Shown here piece by piece: positions 11,499-22,860 of a stretch of 64,000 bases of DNA; position 1 is the first letter of the stretch, and the number at the start of each line of letters is the position of its first letter. The notes under the pieces were generated by a model that saw only the letters and a program-made list of their open reading frames with translations, was not told the origin of the DNA and searched no databases. The stretch is from Rhizophlyctis rosea (Eukaryota > Chytridiomycota > Chytridiomycetes > Rhizophlyctidales > Rhizophlyctidaceae). The stretch is taken from the NCBI GenBank assembly GCA_027596075.1, contig JADGJC010000115.1:51721-115720 (forward strand), read 5' to 3'. A program made the position numbers and the translations under genes.

Positions 11499-12470
11499 TC
11501 AAAATCTGAAAGCGCTCAACATCCCCACCACCTCCTCCGACAACCCATAAACCCTCTTGACCGCCTGACCCCTCTCCACACCCCCTTCAACCAAATCCCT
11601 CACCTCAAACCTCTTCCTCACCACCATAACAAAAAGCGGGAACCCCTCCTTCTCCAACCGTTCCAACAATCCCCTCCTCACAACCCCCCCACGACAAGCA
11701 TCCAACCACACACTCTCAGCCTCCTGCCACTTCTCGACGTCCGCTCCCGTACGAATGCCCCAATGGTCCAGCGTCGTGGTTGCTGGTGCGGAGTTTGGGT
11801 CCTTTGCGGGGAGTTTTGTGAAGGGTTTTGGGAGGAGGCAGTTGTTGAAGTGTGTTAGATCTATGAGGTTGCGGAGGCGTGTGTGGGTGGGAGGGAGTTG
11901 TGGATTCTTGTCTGGTAGGCTGTGGAGGCGCGGAGGCGGGGTGGGAGGGAGAGGAGGTGGAGGGTGTTGGGGTTTTGGGGGGTTGGGATGTGGATGAATT
12001 GGGTTTGTGGTTGGAGGGGAGTGAAGGTTGTTGCGTTTGGGTTGAGATTAAGGGGGGGGTTTGTTGGTGATTGCGTAGGCTGTTGCAAGGTCTTTGGCTT
12101 CTTGAAGGGGTTGGGTGGGGATGTGGATGGATGTTGTTGAGTTTGTTGAGGCGACAGTTTCGAGGTTGAATTCGGCGGCGTAGGCGACTGCGACGTCTTT
12201 TGCTTTCCGGACGGGTTGTGTGGGGACATGGACGGCTGTTGGGGAAGCAGCAGTCTCTGGACTGAAGTCCGTTGCCTGTGCGTTCAATTTGGTAGCTGAC
12301 GGAAGCGGAATGTCGTTGCTGTTACTATCAGTCTTGGAGTCGCTGCGTAGCGAGGTATGCTTGACGAGAAACTCTGGTTCGGAAGCAGGAGCGGCGGTGG
12401 GGTATGGAGTAAACTTTGCTGCGTGGACGTTCAACGGTGGTGAGAGCGGTAGTGCGTTGTCGTTGACCAT
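11499..12470 (-). CDS. Unidentified protein, reading frame interrupted
   Basis: From an ATG at 12470-12468, 140 codons are open and contain two similar units (VHVPTQPVRKAKDVAVAYA and IHIPTQPLQEAKDLATAYA). The frame stops at 12048, directly after a run of eight C on the coding strand. Removing one C would let another frame continue to about 11861. The first frame is open again from about 12040 to the TAG/TAA region at 11499 and ends in a well-formed globular-looking block (HWGIRTGADVEKWQEAE...EVVGMLSAFRF). I therefore see one gene broken by homopolymer errors, an unrecognised intron, or true decay. No family is recognised. Confidence 0.35.
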
Positions 12471-13742
12471 CTTGACTTTTCCAGTTCTGTAGCTTCAAGT
12501 CGGACACTGAACCGGCTGATGATGAAAAGTAGAAGGATGAAAACCCCCCACGAAGTTTCCATTTATCTGAAAGTGGCTAGAGGGACGTTGAACCGTTGAT
12601 GGGGTTTTAGTGGAGTCAAAGTCACAGGGATGCCTGCAGCACAGCCAGCCTCAGCCAAGGTTTCACGCAACATCCAGAATTCCGGTAATGACGGGATATT
12701 CCGCGCCTCCTTAACACAACACACCATCACATTTTCAGCAGCCATTCATCTATCGGCGATTGGATCACAAACACATCGAGCGCACTTCAACTATTGGAAG
12801 CATCGACCTGTACAGAAAAAGGAGCACGAAGGCAAATGCGCGCTAGACAGGCGTTGCGTGATGGATACTCAACTGCTGGCATCTCCAAAATGGATGACAC
12901 AGTCGTTAATCAATCTTTGAGCATCCAAACTGCACAATATGGTTGGGTTCGGAAAGTTGCGAAATGCATACCTACTGCAGACTTGACCCGAGACCGAGAT
13001 CTCCACAAATTATGTGTCTCATGATGCACAATCTGGTCACCTTTATCCTTTAGTAGCAGCTGAATTTATGATATTCAATATGCACCCTTTCCATAACGCT
13101 TACCCATTCAATTCCATCTTGGAGGGGATTTGCATCTTTCTCCTTCGGACCGCCTGGCACAGGACGACGCACTGTTGCTTCAGCAAACCTCAAGCTAAAA
13201 AATTTTTAAAATCGTGTATATTCTGTCCATTTCGATTCCATACCAACGACAACAGTTTCAAATTGTGTTATACTTTTCAGGGACAAGTGGGGCAAGCCTT
13301 ACGCCACTTCATCTCTCTATTCCACAAGAGAATCCAGTCTTCCATCCAAAGCATATTATGTGTTGTTTTGATTTGTCACGTTGCCTGTATTTCATACGTT
13401 CAAGTGGATGTATTTTGCAATGACCAAATAGATTACCAGTCGGTATAGTCATTCAGTGATGGACTACAGGCAGCAATTTCTCTTTTTTTGTCCTTCATGT
13501 GTGTCTTTCCGAGCAGTCCGCTCATACATAACAGTTCTGGGCTGCTCAGGGACTCTCATAAAATGCATACTTCAGCAAAACCTCTATGACAACCTCCTAT
13601 GTCGGATCTTTCTGCTAACTCACCGAAGCCAAACAAACCCTTCTCCACATACCAGATCGCCTGGATGCTTTCATTCCTCAACGGTCATTACAGACGTCTA
13701 TTATCTTATACAAGCTATCTTTGACAATGTACAAGTCTAAGA
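12471..13742. other. Intergenic region, no supported gene
   Basis: Open frames up to about 144 codons occur on the plus strand (13014-13448, 13456-13740), but they overlap in different frames, are rich in Cys, Phe and His in a way typical of chance translation, and lack splice or start support. The region is the promoter side of the minus-strand gene ending at 11499 and the 3' flank of the one ending at 13743. Confidence 0.45.
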
Positions 13743-15068
13743 TTACGGATAATATGGCATATGCATATGGAACAACTGACCCAAACATACTAAAGCTATA
13801 CACAACAGAATCAAAGCTAACTGATACACCAATCCCAACGATCTACTCATCTCAGCCAGCATCCGTTCATTCCGCGCCAGCACACTCTTCAAATCTGCCA
13901 ATGAACATTCACTTTGTGCCACACATTTTTTCATCTCAAGCAAGGCCGTGTGCTGCTGCTGTACCCGACCTTCCAATTGCGCATTCTGTTCAGACAGCTT
14001 CTTTAGCTCTGCACGAAGCGCTCTGAGCTCCGCTGTGTTGTCGTGAGAATCGGGCTGGTGTGGTTGAACGATGGAGGTAGCAGGGGGAGAAGGTTGCTGT
14101 TCCTGCGTAGCTGGTGTTGTTTGACCTGAGGACGTTCCGTCGTCAGTTTCTACCCATTCATCATTTCTCCCATAGACCGCGTCCTGAGTGATTCCCTCCC
14201 TTCTGTTGCCCTTAACTTGACTATTGTTTGTTTCATCCTTCGCACGGCCCTTCCCTTTGAGGTTGTCTCGCGTAGAACTGGCGCTGCCAACTTCAACTTC
14301 AGTGTAGTCATTCAAGGTCGGGTGTGAGACCGTGCTTGGGCCACCATCCGCAACGGTGGGCGGCGATTTAACGAAGCTCGGTGTCAGTTGATCAGGATCG
14401 AAGGGCAAAATACCACTCGATCCTTGCGATGAGGATGGCCCCGCATAGTCCATCATATTCTCAGGAATATGGTCATTCGCTACTGAAGTAGGGGATTCAT
14501 TGCCGTCCTTGGCAAGTTCGTTCGGTAGTGGAGGTTGACTCGTCGTTACGGGAGGGTACGGACAATGCGGACATTTGCGATAGGGACCATAGCCTTTCAC
14601 CTTTGACAAAAATTAGCGCATCATAAGGGACGCTCAAACGATAAGAAAACATCACGTTACCCTCTTCCTACACCCTTCACACTCGTGCGGAACCTTCTTC
14701 AGATGGTTTCGAAAATCGCGTAGAGTTGCATACTGACAATCATGCTCAATCAGGATATGATCACTTACAGCCGCGCTGCAGCTAGGAAGTACTAACCTGA
14801 TGCCCACACTCAGTGCACTGCCAATGCAGGCAAGGACCCAATTCAGGATGATGCTTGTTGATGACATGTTGTTTCAAATCCGCCCAACTTCGTTCCGCAA
14901 CGTGCCAGTGGTTACATGGAAATCGAGGGCAGTGCTACAGACATGTCCGCTTTCCGTCAGCTGTTGCCCTGATTCAGATTCAAAATGGGCACGACGACTC
15001 ACCTCAGCATGTGCGGTTTGACGTGCCATGGCTTGTGGACTTGTTCGTAATGTTGTCCAATCACACAT
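13743..15068 (-). CDS. Zinc-finger protein with coiled coil and C-terminal membrane anchor
   Basis: Four exons fit with phase 0 throughout: 15068 (or ATG 15029) to 15003, 14934-14797, 14732-14661 and 14600-13743. The N-terminal third carries Cys/His pairs typical of C2H2 or CxxC zinc binding: CPRFPCNHWHV...DLKQHVINKHH, WQCTECGHQ, HECEGCRKR and KCPHCPYPP. A Ser/Pro/Asp-rich disordered middle follows. Then comes a heptad-like coiled coil of about 65 residues (ELRALRAELKKLSEQNAQL...) and a hydrophobic segment of 20 residues (VYQLALILLCIALVCLGQLF) 10 residues from the end, i.e. a tail anchor. Upstream, another frame carries a further finger-like block (YQCPFPEICGG...QHYEQVH, 15217-15003) and a possible exon from 15398, but its phase does not match the 14934 acceptor. 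The 5' end is therefore unsettled. Function unknown. Confidence 0.6.
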
Positions 15069-15673
15069 GGGTCATCGGGAATATTTCCAGCCAGAAATTC
15101 CGCAGGCGAAAGACGGACCAATCCCCCGCAAATCTCAGGAAAGGGGCATTGATAGCCTGTCGCAAATAGGTCAAAAGGACACTGTAGAGGCTGTAAGATT
15201 CTGAAGCTGTTTCGCACAACCGGTGAGCTCTCTTACGGGCATCCTCTGTAGTATCCTGAACGCAAGGAGCAATGTGGGATGCTTGCACAGGAAGATCACA
15301 GCCGTTGCTACCCTCTCCGAACAACTTGAAGGCACGCAAGCAAAGTCCGCCAACATATAACATCTGTCTAATACCATTCTAGAATGACCGTGCCACATTG
15401 AAGCAACACACGTCTAGAACAATCGAAGTAAATAAACAAAGTCTTGGTCGCATCACGTGCCTTGCTAGGAAGTGTAGATCAATGCAGTAAATGAAACGCC
15501 CAGGAAGATGAATGGACAGTCCGATTTGCGTTTATACAAAAGATTTCCAAATTGTATTGAAACACAATTCTAACATGAGGACAGTCTGATTCGAGTTCAC
15601 CCAAAAATTTGCTAAACTGTAATAGAAACACAGTTCTACATGCCCAAACTGTACAGAAATCTACAGGCAGCTC

Positions 15674-16474
15674 CTACTTGGCAATGACTACGTACACCCA
15701 ACCGTCGTCCTCCCCGCAATTCGAGGCGCTTTGACCGGTGATCTGGTTGAGCTTAGTCTCGGCCGCACAGATATTGGTAGTCTTGGCATAGAACATCTGG
15801 GCATGCGTATAGCCATGTTTCGCAATCTGCGTGCGATGCCAACTGTGACGGTCATCGATGGCTGTCGTGCCTCCACTGTAAACGTACTTGACCGTACCTT
15901 TACCGCGCTCAAGCATTGCTTGTTGCCCCAGGTGAATGAGCCTGGCTTGGGGCACAGCGGGTTCTACGAGTTTGAGGATCGCTCCGCCGTTCTTAGAAAG
16001 GGTTGTCTGAGTGACGACCTTTGAATCACAAATTCATTAGTCCTTCGCACGTTTTGGAGTCGGAACCAAGCGATGGCATACCATACTAGGGTCAGAGTCC
16101 GGCAACAGAGCTGCATTTGTAGTGGCCTTCTTGGTAGTGAAGCTTTTCGAAAGAGTTTCCTTGGTAGTCGAAGCCTTGTTGGACCGCACAGTTGCCGAAT
16201 TCATCTCCTTCGAGGTTGGGCGCGAGCGTCCACGACAGGTATGGCTGATGAAGAAGAATCACTATGGTAAACCACAAACGGGAGACGATAATTTCTGACA
16301 AACTTACGAGACGAGGACCCGCGAGTTGCTCTTTAACGGTTTCTGATTGGGAGCTTTGTAGTACCATGAACCATCTGCCCGTTGATGGCATTTCAGCTTG
16401 CCCCCGTCTGCAAGGAGGACTTTACGCTGACAGGAGCAGGCGAGATCACCTTGCTTTGCTATTACAGGTTCCAT
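15674..16474 (-). CDS. Small orphan protein, weak resemblance to GIY-YIG nucleases
   Basis: Three exons (16474-16308, 16244-16082, 16018-15674) sum to 675 nt and encode 224 residues; all phases agree and all introns are GT-AG of 63 nt. The first exon carries a CSC and a further Cys followed by ADGSWYYKAPNQ; the middle exon is a Ser/Thr/Lys-rich linker. The last exon is a compact domain with KYVYSGGTT, R and H shortly after (DDRHSWHRTQ), and a later AAETKLNQ. The order Tyr-rich strand, Arg, His, then Glu recalls the YIG-Arg-Glu part of GIY-YIG nucleases, but the GIY strand is not evident. Treat the nuclease idea as a hint only. No signal peptide or membrane segment. Confidence 0.55.
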
Positions 16475-16726
16475 GGTGATGATGTGCTGGAAAGGAGTAG
16501 TTGGGATTCCCCAGTTCGTTTGCTGTTCATATAGCAAGAGGCCAAGGTTGATGGACGATGAGGCTGATCAAGGTCACTATTCAAAGATGCACTGATCAGA
16601 ATATCATGCCAACGCCTCAAACGCAAGCAAGTGCGGCTGGTCCAATTTTTGAATATCTACAAGAAAGGACCTCACTTGGAAACCATCCAAAGAAGGCTGG
16701 AAGTCTAGATGTATGGCTGTGCCGCC

Positions 16727-16897
16727 AGAGAATTCTTATTGTCACCACAACATGATGACTGTGCCACTAGAGAATTATCAGGCCCCACTAATCTCCATTA
16801 GAGAATTCTCAGGCGTCCCCACAACGCTGTCGAGAATAGTGAGAATTCTCTCCCATTGTGACCGCAATACTGCAGAGAATTATCTCCCATTGTGACC
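16727..16897. repeat. Cluster of AGAGAATT(C/A)TC dyads upstream of the RING gene
   Basis: The palindromic core GAGAATTCTC, or the variant AGAGAATTATC, appears at 16727, 16769, 16800, 16840 and 16874, spaced 31-42 bp. The last two copies are followed by the same sequence, CTCCCATTGTGACC. The first two are preceded by a shared TGTGCC. The cluster lies 180-350 bp upstream of the start at 17081 and about 250 bp from the divergent gene starting at 16474. Either a palindrome-binding regulator or a decayed short tandem repeat would explain it. Confidence 0.5.
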
Positions 16898-17023
16898 ACA
16901 AGACAAATATGAGCCCAACATCATGGACCAATCACGACAATTCCATCTTGAAAAGGAGAGGCGCCTACACCCGGCGCAGAAAGGCTTGCACCCAGATCGT
17001 TGATATTTCCAAACTTTCAATCC

Positions 17024-17030
17024 TATAAAT
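17024..17030 (+). promoter_or_regulatory. TATA box of the RING/UIM gene
   Basis: TATAAAT lies 51-57 bp upstream of the ATG at 17081, a fitting position for a short leader. No other TATA-like sequence lies between it and the dyad repeats. Confidence 0.45.
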
Positions 17031-17080
17031 TCAACAGCACAACTCAGCCGAGCTGTCTTCTTTTCTGCAGCTCTCAATCC

Positions 17081-17941
17081 ATGTCACGACGAGTTTTCAC
17101 CGTTAGCCGCGCAGAGCTTGCGCAGCGCGAGGCTTTATTCAATCAGCAGCTCCAAGCACATAAAGTCGGTCCATGCAACCCACCTCCCACGACGACCCTT
17201 CCACCCAGCAACCGCTATCATCCATATGCTTCAAATGGGGACCGGCTTACCTCAACGCGTGTCCGCACACCTTCTCCCACTCGTCCCTCTCGCTCAACCA
17301 ATGACGTTGCTTACTGGCAACAAATGGCTGAAAGACTCCAGGAAGAGAACGCTTCTTTACGCGTCGCCGCGCAGCTTCTTTCGAACCCGCAGCATCACCA
17401 ACCTCCACAACCCAACCCCTCTCCTTCGCCCACTACAACAGGCACGACTAATACTGGGCTTGTCAACACATCCGCTCAACAGACGTCGATCGACGTCGCA
17501 AACGACACCAACCTCCGTTTGGGAATTGAGATGTCCTTGGCACACGAAGATGAGTCGCGAACACAACGGGGTCATTCCGAAGGCGGCAGAGGAGGTAGTC
17601 AGCCTTTGTCAAGGGAGGAAGAGCAGGCCATAGCTTTAGCTATTGATAGATCGTTAGGAGTAACATTCCCGTTGGGTGCAGCAGGACCTAGCACCCCGCA
17701 AGTCAGTGGGTTTGCGATGGCCACCCCCACGCCTTCAACCAACGAGGCCGACCCCAATGAACCTGTGTGCGGCATCTGCTTTGAATCCTTTAGTGACCTT
17801 GCACCAAACAACATCTTCCATTGCGGCCAATGCCTCCATCCGTACTGTCGTGAGCCGTGTCAACAGGGTTGGGATGCAACTTGTCGGTCTAGGGGTAGAG
17901 TAGGGACCTGTCCTGTATGCAGGGGAGATTGGAATGCGTAG
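17081..17941 (+). CDS. RING-finger protein with two ubiquitin-interacting motifs
   Basis: A single exon of 286 residues. The N-terminal 140 residues are Pro/Ser/Thr-rich with a short coiled-coil stretch (WQQMAERLQEENASLRV, residues 79-95). Two helices match the UIM pattern: residues 143-157 (TNLRLGIEMSLAHED) and 178-193 (REEEQAIALAIDRSLG), each with the Ala/Gly...Ser core and flanking acidic residues. The C-terminus is a RING-type zinc site: C230-x2-C233, C248-x2-C251, H253, C256 and C277-x2-C280. The spacing between the third and fourth ligands differs from classical RING-H2. The likely role is a ubiquitin ligase that also binds ubiquitin or ubiquitinated partners. ATG 17081 follows a TATA box at a normal distance; the frame is also open upstream, but there is no better ATG. 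Confidence 0.8.
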   Translation: MSRRVFTVSRAELAQREALFNQQLQAHKVGPCNPPPTTTLPPSNRYHPYASNGDRLTSTRVRTPSPTRPSRSTNDVAYWQQMAERLQEENASLRVAAQLLSNPQHHQPPQPNPSPSPTTTGTTNTGLVNTSAQQTSIDVANDTNLRLGIEMSLAHEDESRTQRGHSEGGRGGSQPLSREEEQAIALAIDRSLGVTFPLGAAGPSTPQVSGFAMATPTPSTNEADPNEPVCGICFESFSDLAPNNIFHCGQCLHPYCREPCQQGWDATCRSRGRVGTCPVCRGDWNA

Positions 17942-20900
17942 TCTATTGTAATATATGTTATCAGTCAATCGCAATCAAGCAGCGCCTTGTAGACAGATTG
18001 TCATGTCGGCGACTTCTTTGGATTATTGAGTTTCAACATCATGTGGCCAACATTGGGGAAAAAGATAAGCAACACGCCAGATGGAAGAAGTGTATAGGGG
18101 TAGAGTTGGGACGATGAAAAGAATGGGGAAATGCATCCAATTCAGTGTACCTGCATCCCTACGTTCTCCATCTTGCCGGACTTCGTTGAAGAAGGCACTT
18201 CAAATCCCAATGGCCAGTAAAGTGCCTTTTGTTCAGAATTTTCAAGGTTTTTAAGGATGATGATTTCTTGATTTTAGAGTTCGAAGGGGGTGCAGATAAT
18301 GCATGGGTGTGCGGAGCCAATGCGTCATGCCTCGAAGTTGCGTCGGTGTCCATTATAAGTACCAAGTTGAGGGCGTTGAGGGTATTTGTCATTCTAAAAG
18401 TATCAGGCTTTCAACTTGATTTTTCGAACGCTGTCCAACTCAAACGGTCTTCAACATCCAAGTCACATTACGTATGTGTATGGAAAAGTCGAAAAGGGAA
18501 CACGCGAGCCAGAAAGCAGAATTTCCCCAAATTTTGATAGCTGGAGGGCAGATGATTCCTTTGGAGATGGTCAAAAAAAGTTGGAATCACATCATAAATT
18601 CCATGAGATTTGGCTCGGGTATAGCCTCTCGAGATGTGGAGTGGTGTCCAACGAACTTAATGATGTGTCGCCATATAACACAAATGGGTGCCTGATCAGC
18701 ACAAGTTTGACGTTCCATTGAATGATAGAACAGCTCAGAAAACAGAGATATGTTACGTTCTACGCATTAAATGAAGTCTGGGGACAGTACACGTGAATTG
18801 AATTGAAGTTCGAGGAGCCATGCTGAGCAAGCGGAACTACATAGCACAAGAGGCAATGCACCTGCGACGATTCCCGCTCAAACAGGTGATATGTCCAATC
18901 CACTGCGATGAATAGCATATCCTTTTTGCTCCCTTTCGAAACTTGCGCTACACGAAGTATTTGGCGAAATACAAATGATCTGACGGATATGGGGCGCCGA
19001 AAGTAACCTCCTTCTGATGCAATTGCATCTGTGTCCCTCTCTCCCCGCAGATCCTTGGAACGCTGAACGTTCACGTTGCAAAAAGCAAAAAATGGGACCT
19101 GTGCATTACGGACATCCATTGACTGGTCTACCAATGGAAAGGAACCAGAGTCGGAGACGACGTTTAGTATAATGTGCCATGCGCGGAGCCAGTAGATTTT
19201 CATGCGTCCAAAGCGGAGAGTCAAATGACGATGAGTGCAAAGATCCAGGTTGAGAGCACACGCAGGTTACAAATCCATCATCAATCAAGCAGAAACCCGG
19301 CAAACAACAGGACCAGATAACTTGCCTGCTCTATTCATTTCCAACAGTCTTTGAAACATGACGTTGCAGATGACCAGCTTTACAATGACCAGAGTGTAGC
19401 GGAGTTCCTGTAAATAAATGGATCAGAGGAAACGGATGGATGCATTCACCTTGCAACAACGTAAGGTAAAATGGTAGAACAAAATTATACATACATACGA
19501 TCATTTGGGATGCTCCACCTGACCTTCACCTGATCTCATGATTCTGCATTTGCTCGACTTCAGAATCGCTTTCCTTTCGTGAGTAGGGTCCGTTAGCTCA
19601 GTGCTATGCAGTTTCCTTGGATATTTGATGAATCCACGAGTAAATCCATAGGGTGCGAAAAAAAAAAAAGCCTGAGGTTGGAGCTGGGTGGACGGTGATG
19701 AGCAAGCCATTCCAACGATATGTTTCTGCCACACAAACTCTCTGATTTTCCTGACACCCATAACAGATGACACTTACCACCCAAAGATTCTGCGGATGAG
19801 GCCACTTAGAGGGTAACTCGTCATGCCGCCCCCTCATGTAACAGTGCACAGCTATCCGTCCATTTATCAGCAATTTCATCACAAGTTCCCATCGAGCACT
19901 TACGTCACGTCACAGGAGGTTCGGGCGATCAAAGTCTAAGCATGATAGTATCAAATTGGTTGTCGAACGGAGATCAATCTATGGAAGACAGGGCATATCC
20001 TGTATTGCATATAGCAAAATTGCACAAACTACCCAGATTCGTATTCAGTCGGCTTTCTTCAAATTTTTGCCGGACGTGATGTATAATTTCCTGCTGAGAG
20101 TCGGTCCGGCACAGTTGAACATGCAAATTAAGTTTGAAGGCAAAAAAGACGAAGTTGACAGAAATCGGTCACAATTTGATGAGCTCATTGAATGTATCGA
20201 GCGTGCCTCATCATTTGATTACACTTCCGAAAACCAAGAGTCCACTGCCGGCACCTCCCCTTCACTTACTCGCTCAAAGGATATCCCTTGCAACCGTGCA
20301 ACAGCGTGAGCAAAAATCAACGCAACTCGGGAACAGAACTATTGCTAATATCCCTTGAATTCGATTTGCCATATGTCATTTTCGCCACTACATGCATAGA
20401 AACGGTTGCCAAGTTCCAAGATTGCGAACGGGCGGGATTTTGCAATCCCAATACCTCATTACACCCCATGGTGGCACAAAAAACACATGCCTAACTTCTA
20501 AGCCGTGCGAATAGCGCATACCGAGGCTTTTGACGGTCGCTGATGAGTTTATGTGTCCGCAAAAGTCATGACTACAACCAGTCGGGTACGGCCCGGAGTG
20601 GTTCAATGTGACAAGGAACAAACGAATTATCATGCTTGGCACCGTGAAGGAGCAGGAATATTGAATGGTTTTGACCTACGATCATCAAATGGTACAATTG
20701 GTGAATGTGATTTGAACGCAAATCATGAGAACGAGATTTTCCAGAGAGACTTCGCGGGGGTTGGGACACGTAAATATAATCATCGTACGCACCATGAATC
20801 CTCAATCCAAAAAAAGAGAACAATCGTGCCGGCGTACGGAATCCGCTCCATCAGCTGGTGACAATGGTTGCCGGAGTGATATAGTTCGTCAATACGCATT

Positions 20901-22370
20901 CTGGTTAGTTGATGTCGTCTACGTTCAATCAAGCAGCATCGGAACCAGCTAACTCCAGTGTTGTATGTACATTGACCGAAGACGAGAGTTGCAAGTGTTA
21001 TTGTTGCAAACACGTGAGATGGGCCACGATGAAGACGCCAGCATGGTGAACAGGTATCGAATTCAACGGGATGTTTTTTAGCCTCCACCAGGAGAGATGG
21101 AACAGGAAAAATGAAGTTATGCATCCGCTTTATCTGAAAGACCCCCAACCGCACCATTTGAAGCTGAGAGTTCGACAAACCCAACGTGAGATCCTTTCAA
21201 AATTCTATACTGTTTACCGAAATTTCCCCTTGGCGGTAATACTCCAGTATGTATTTCGAACCCGGCTGGTCGTATCTTAGGACCATGAGATGTTCGGAAT
21301 GCGCAACCTTCCCGGAAAAGGCGTCAAAGGCTGCTGCTATTGATCACGTCGTGCCCAGATGTAAACCAACCAAATGGCACTTCGATAGTCTGATATATAC
21401 AATCAAAAAGCGAAACAGTTCAACAATCATGTGCTGCCACCCAGAACCTCAACACACCCATTTCAATACTGCAGAGATGACAAGCCTCCGATTCACCACA
21501 TCTTTCTGACTTGTCTTGGAGATTCGTGGGTTAGCGTTGAAGTCGCCGTCTTTCTTTTTCACGCGGCGAAAAAGGGTACATCAGCGACGATCGAGGCCAT
21601 GCAGGGTTGTGAGGAACTCAGCCGCAGTAGGGGATGCCGATAGCAACATCATCCTCCATTATCTACGTCCCAGACGGCCGAGACTAATATGAACCAATCT
21701 TCCCCGGCCTACGACATTTCCCTTCCGGCGATGGTCGAAAAATGATGCGTACTCAATCAGATTGAAAAATGCTTACAGGCAGCACAGTTATGGCGCTTGC
21801 TAATACATGCAACCTACGGGTATGTCAGGGTGGTTCCCTCAGATCTTTCAAAGTAAGAAAATCCAAACGCCAAAGAGCGTTTTGATCGAAAGGTCTTTCA
21901 GGCCAATCACCTATTCATCATCAAACATAAGCATTGCCCACATGCAGGATAAAGCATTCACTCAATGAGACGCCCAAAGTCAACGGCGTTTCATCAAGAA
22001 GATGGCGCATCAGTGTCATCAGGGTGGAGTTGGAGGAAGGTCGTACTCGATATGGATTTAGTACTCACTTCTTTCGAAAAATCTTAGATTTGGAGTAGTA
22101 GTCAATCTGGATTCAGCACCCACGTTCTTCGCAAAACGCAAAAAATCAAAACAAAAGCACCTGCGCGAAACGGAAATTGCAGGTCAGGTGCCAGGAACGC
22201 CAATCTGCTACTTAACCGTCCCACCACCCATCATTCAGAGCGCGGGTTGATATGGAGATTGGTATCTTAATAACATTTTCAAACTCCACTACCATCCAAT
22301 ATCACCTCAACTCCAGGATAAAAATGAAGGCCCGCACAAGAGAAGCTACGAGTGATGCACATCGCAGACA
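17942..22370. other. Gene-poor region, no supported gene
   Basis: About 4.4 kb with many stops in all frames. Open frames of 100-130 codons (for example 18760-19224 minus, 19956-20309 plus, 20553-20861 plus, 20780-21184 minus) overlap others, lack convincing starts and splice partners, and resemble no family. A T/A homopolymer (11 A) lies near 19662. No tRNA: the stretch GTTAGCTCAGT near 19589 resembles a D arm but has no matching T arm. Confidence 0.5.
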
Positions 22371-22860
22371 ATGACTGACCATGAAGTAGCGCAATCAGTG
22401 CTGATTGCCTTACAGTTGCCGAATGAAGAACTTCTGCAAATTCCAAGTAAGAGCTCTGAAACACAAAAGCGAATCAGCATCTTCACCGGGACAAAAAGGT
22501 CGAAATGTTCCAAAGTGGTTCTCAAGGGTTTGAGGGTCATAACCGATATTTTGAACGGTCAAAGTCCGTAAGGCCATACAAATGCATCTTTGATACACTT
22601 TGGTATGACAAGGCGTTTTCTTTTCTTTTCGTTCTTCCTCCTTGCAGGGACCGCTACTATCAGAGTAGTAATTGATACGGGCCAATTCCCGACGGGCAAA
22701 CTTGAATGTTCGACGCACCAAGAAAGCACCAGTATCAGCTTCGAAAACTTTGTTTCGGGAACGACCAAAGATGCCAATCGCACGGGCGCGGGCGGAAAAA
22801 AGGATCCAAAGCTACGACCAATTCGGCAAGGAGGTAGTACTACGCGATACCGACCTGGAA
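22371..22860 (+). CDS. Possible spliced gene of unknown function
   Basis: An ATG at 22371 opens 66 codons of plausible protein (VAQSVLIALQLPNEELLQIP...VVLKGLRVITDILNGQ) up to a good donor, GTAAGG, at 22569. A strong pyrimidine tract and CAG end at 22647. The following block, 22648-22860, ends at another good donor (GTAAGT at 22861). Splicing 22568 to 22648 gives a stop after eight further codons, while the 71-codon frame open across the second block (TATIRVVIDTGQFPTG...) is out of phase. Either the gene ends early, another splice is used, or it is degenerate. The evidence is good splice signals plus composition; no homologue is recognised. Confidence 0.3.

Noticed and set aside
16727..16897. 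Heat-shock elements
   Set aside because: The GAATTC dyads lack the two-base spacing between GAA and TTC units required by heat-shock factor sites.
19580..19660. tRNA-like D-arm sequence GTTAGCTCAGT
   Set aside because: No anticodon stem or GGTTCRA T-arm follows at the right distance; most likely chance.
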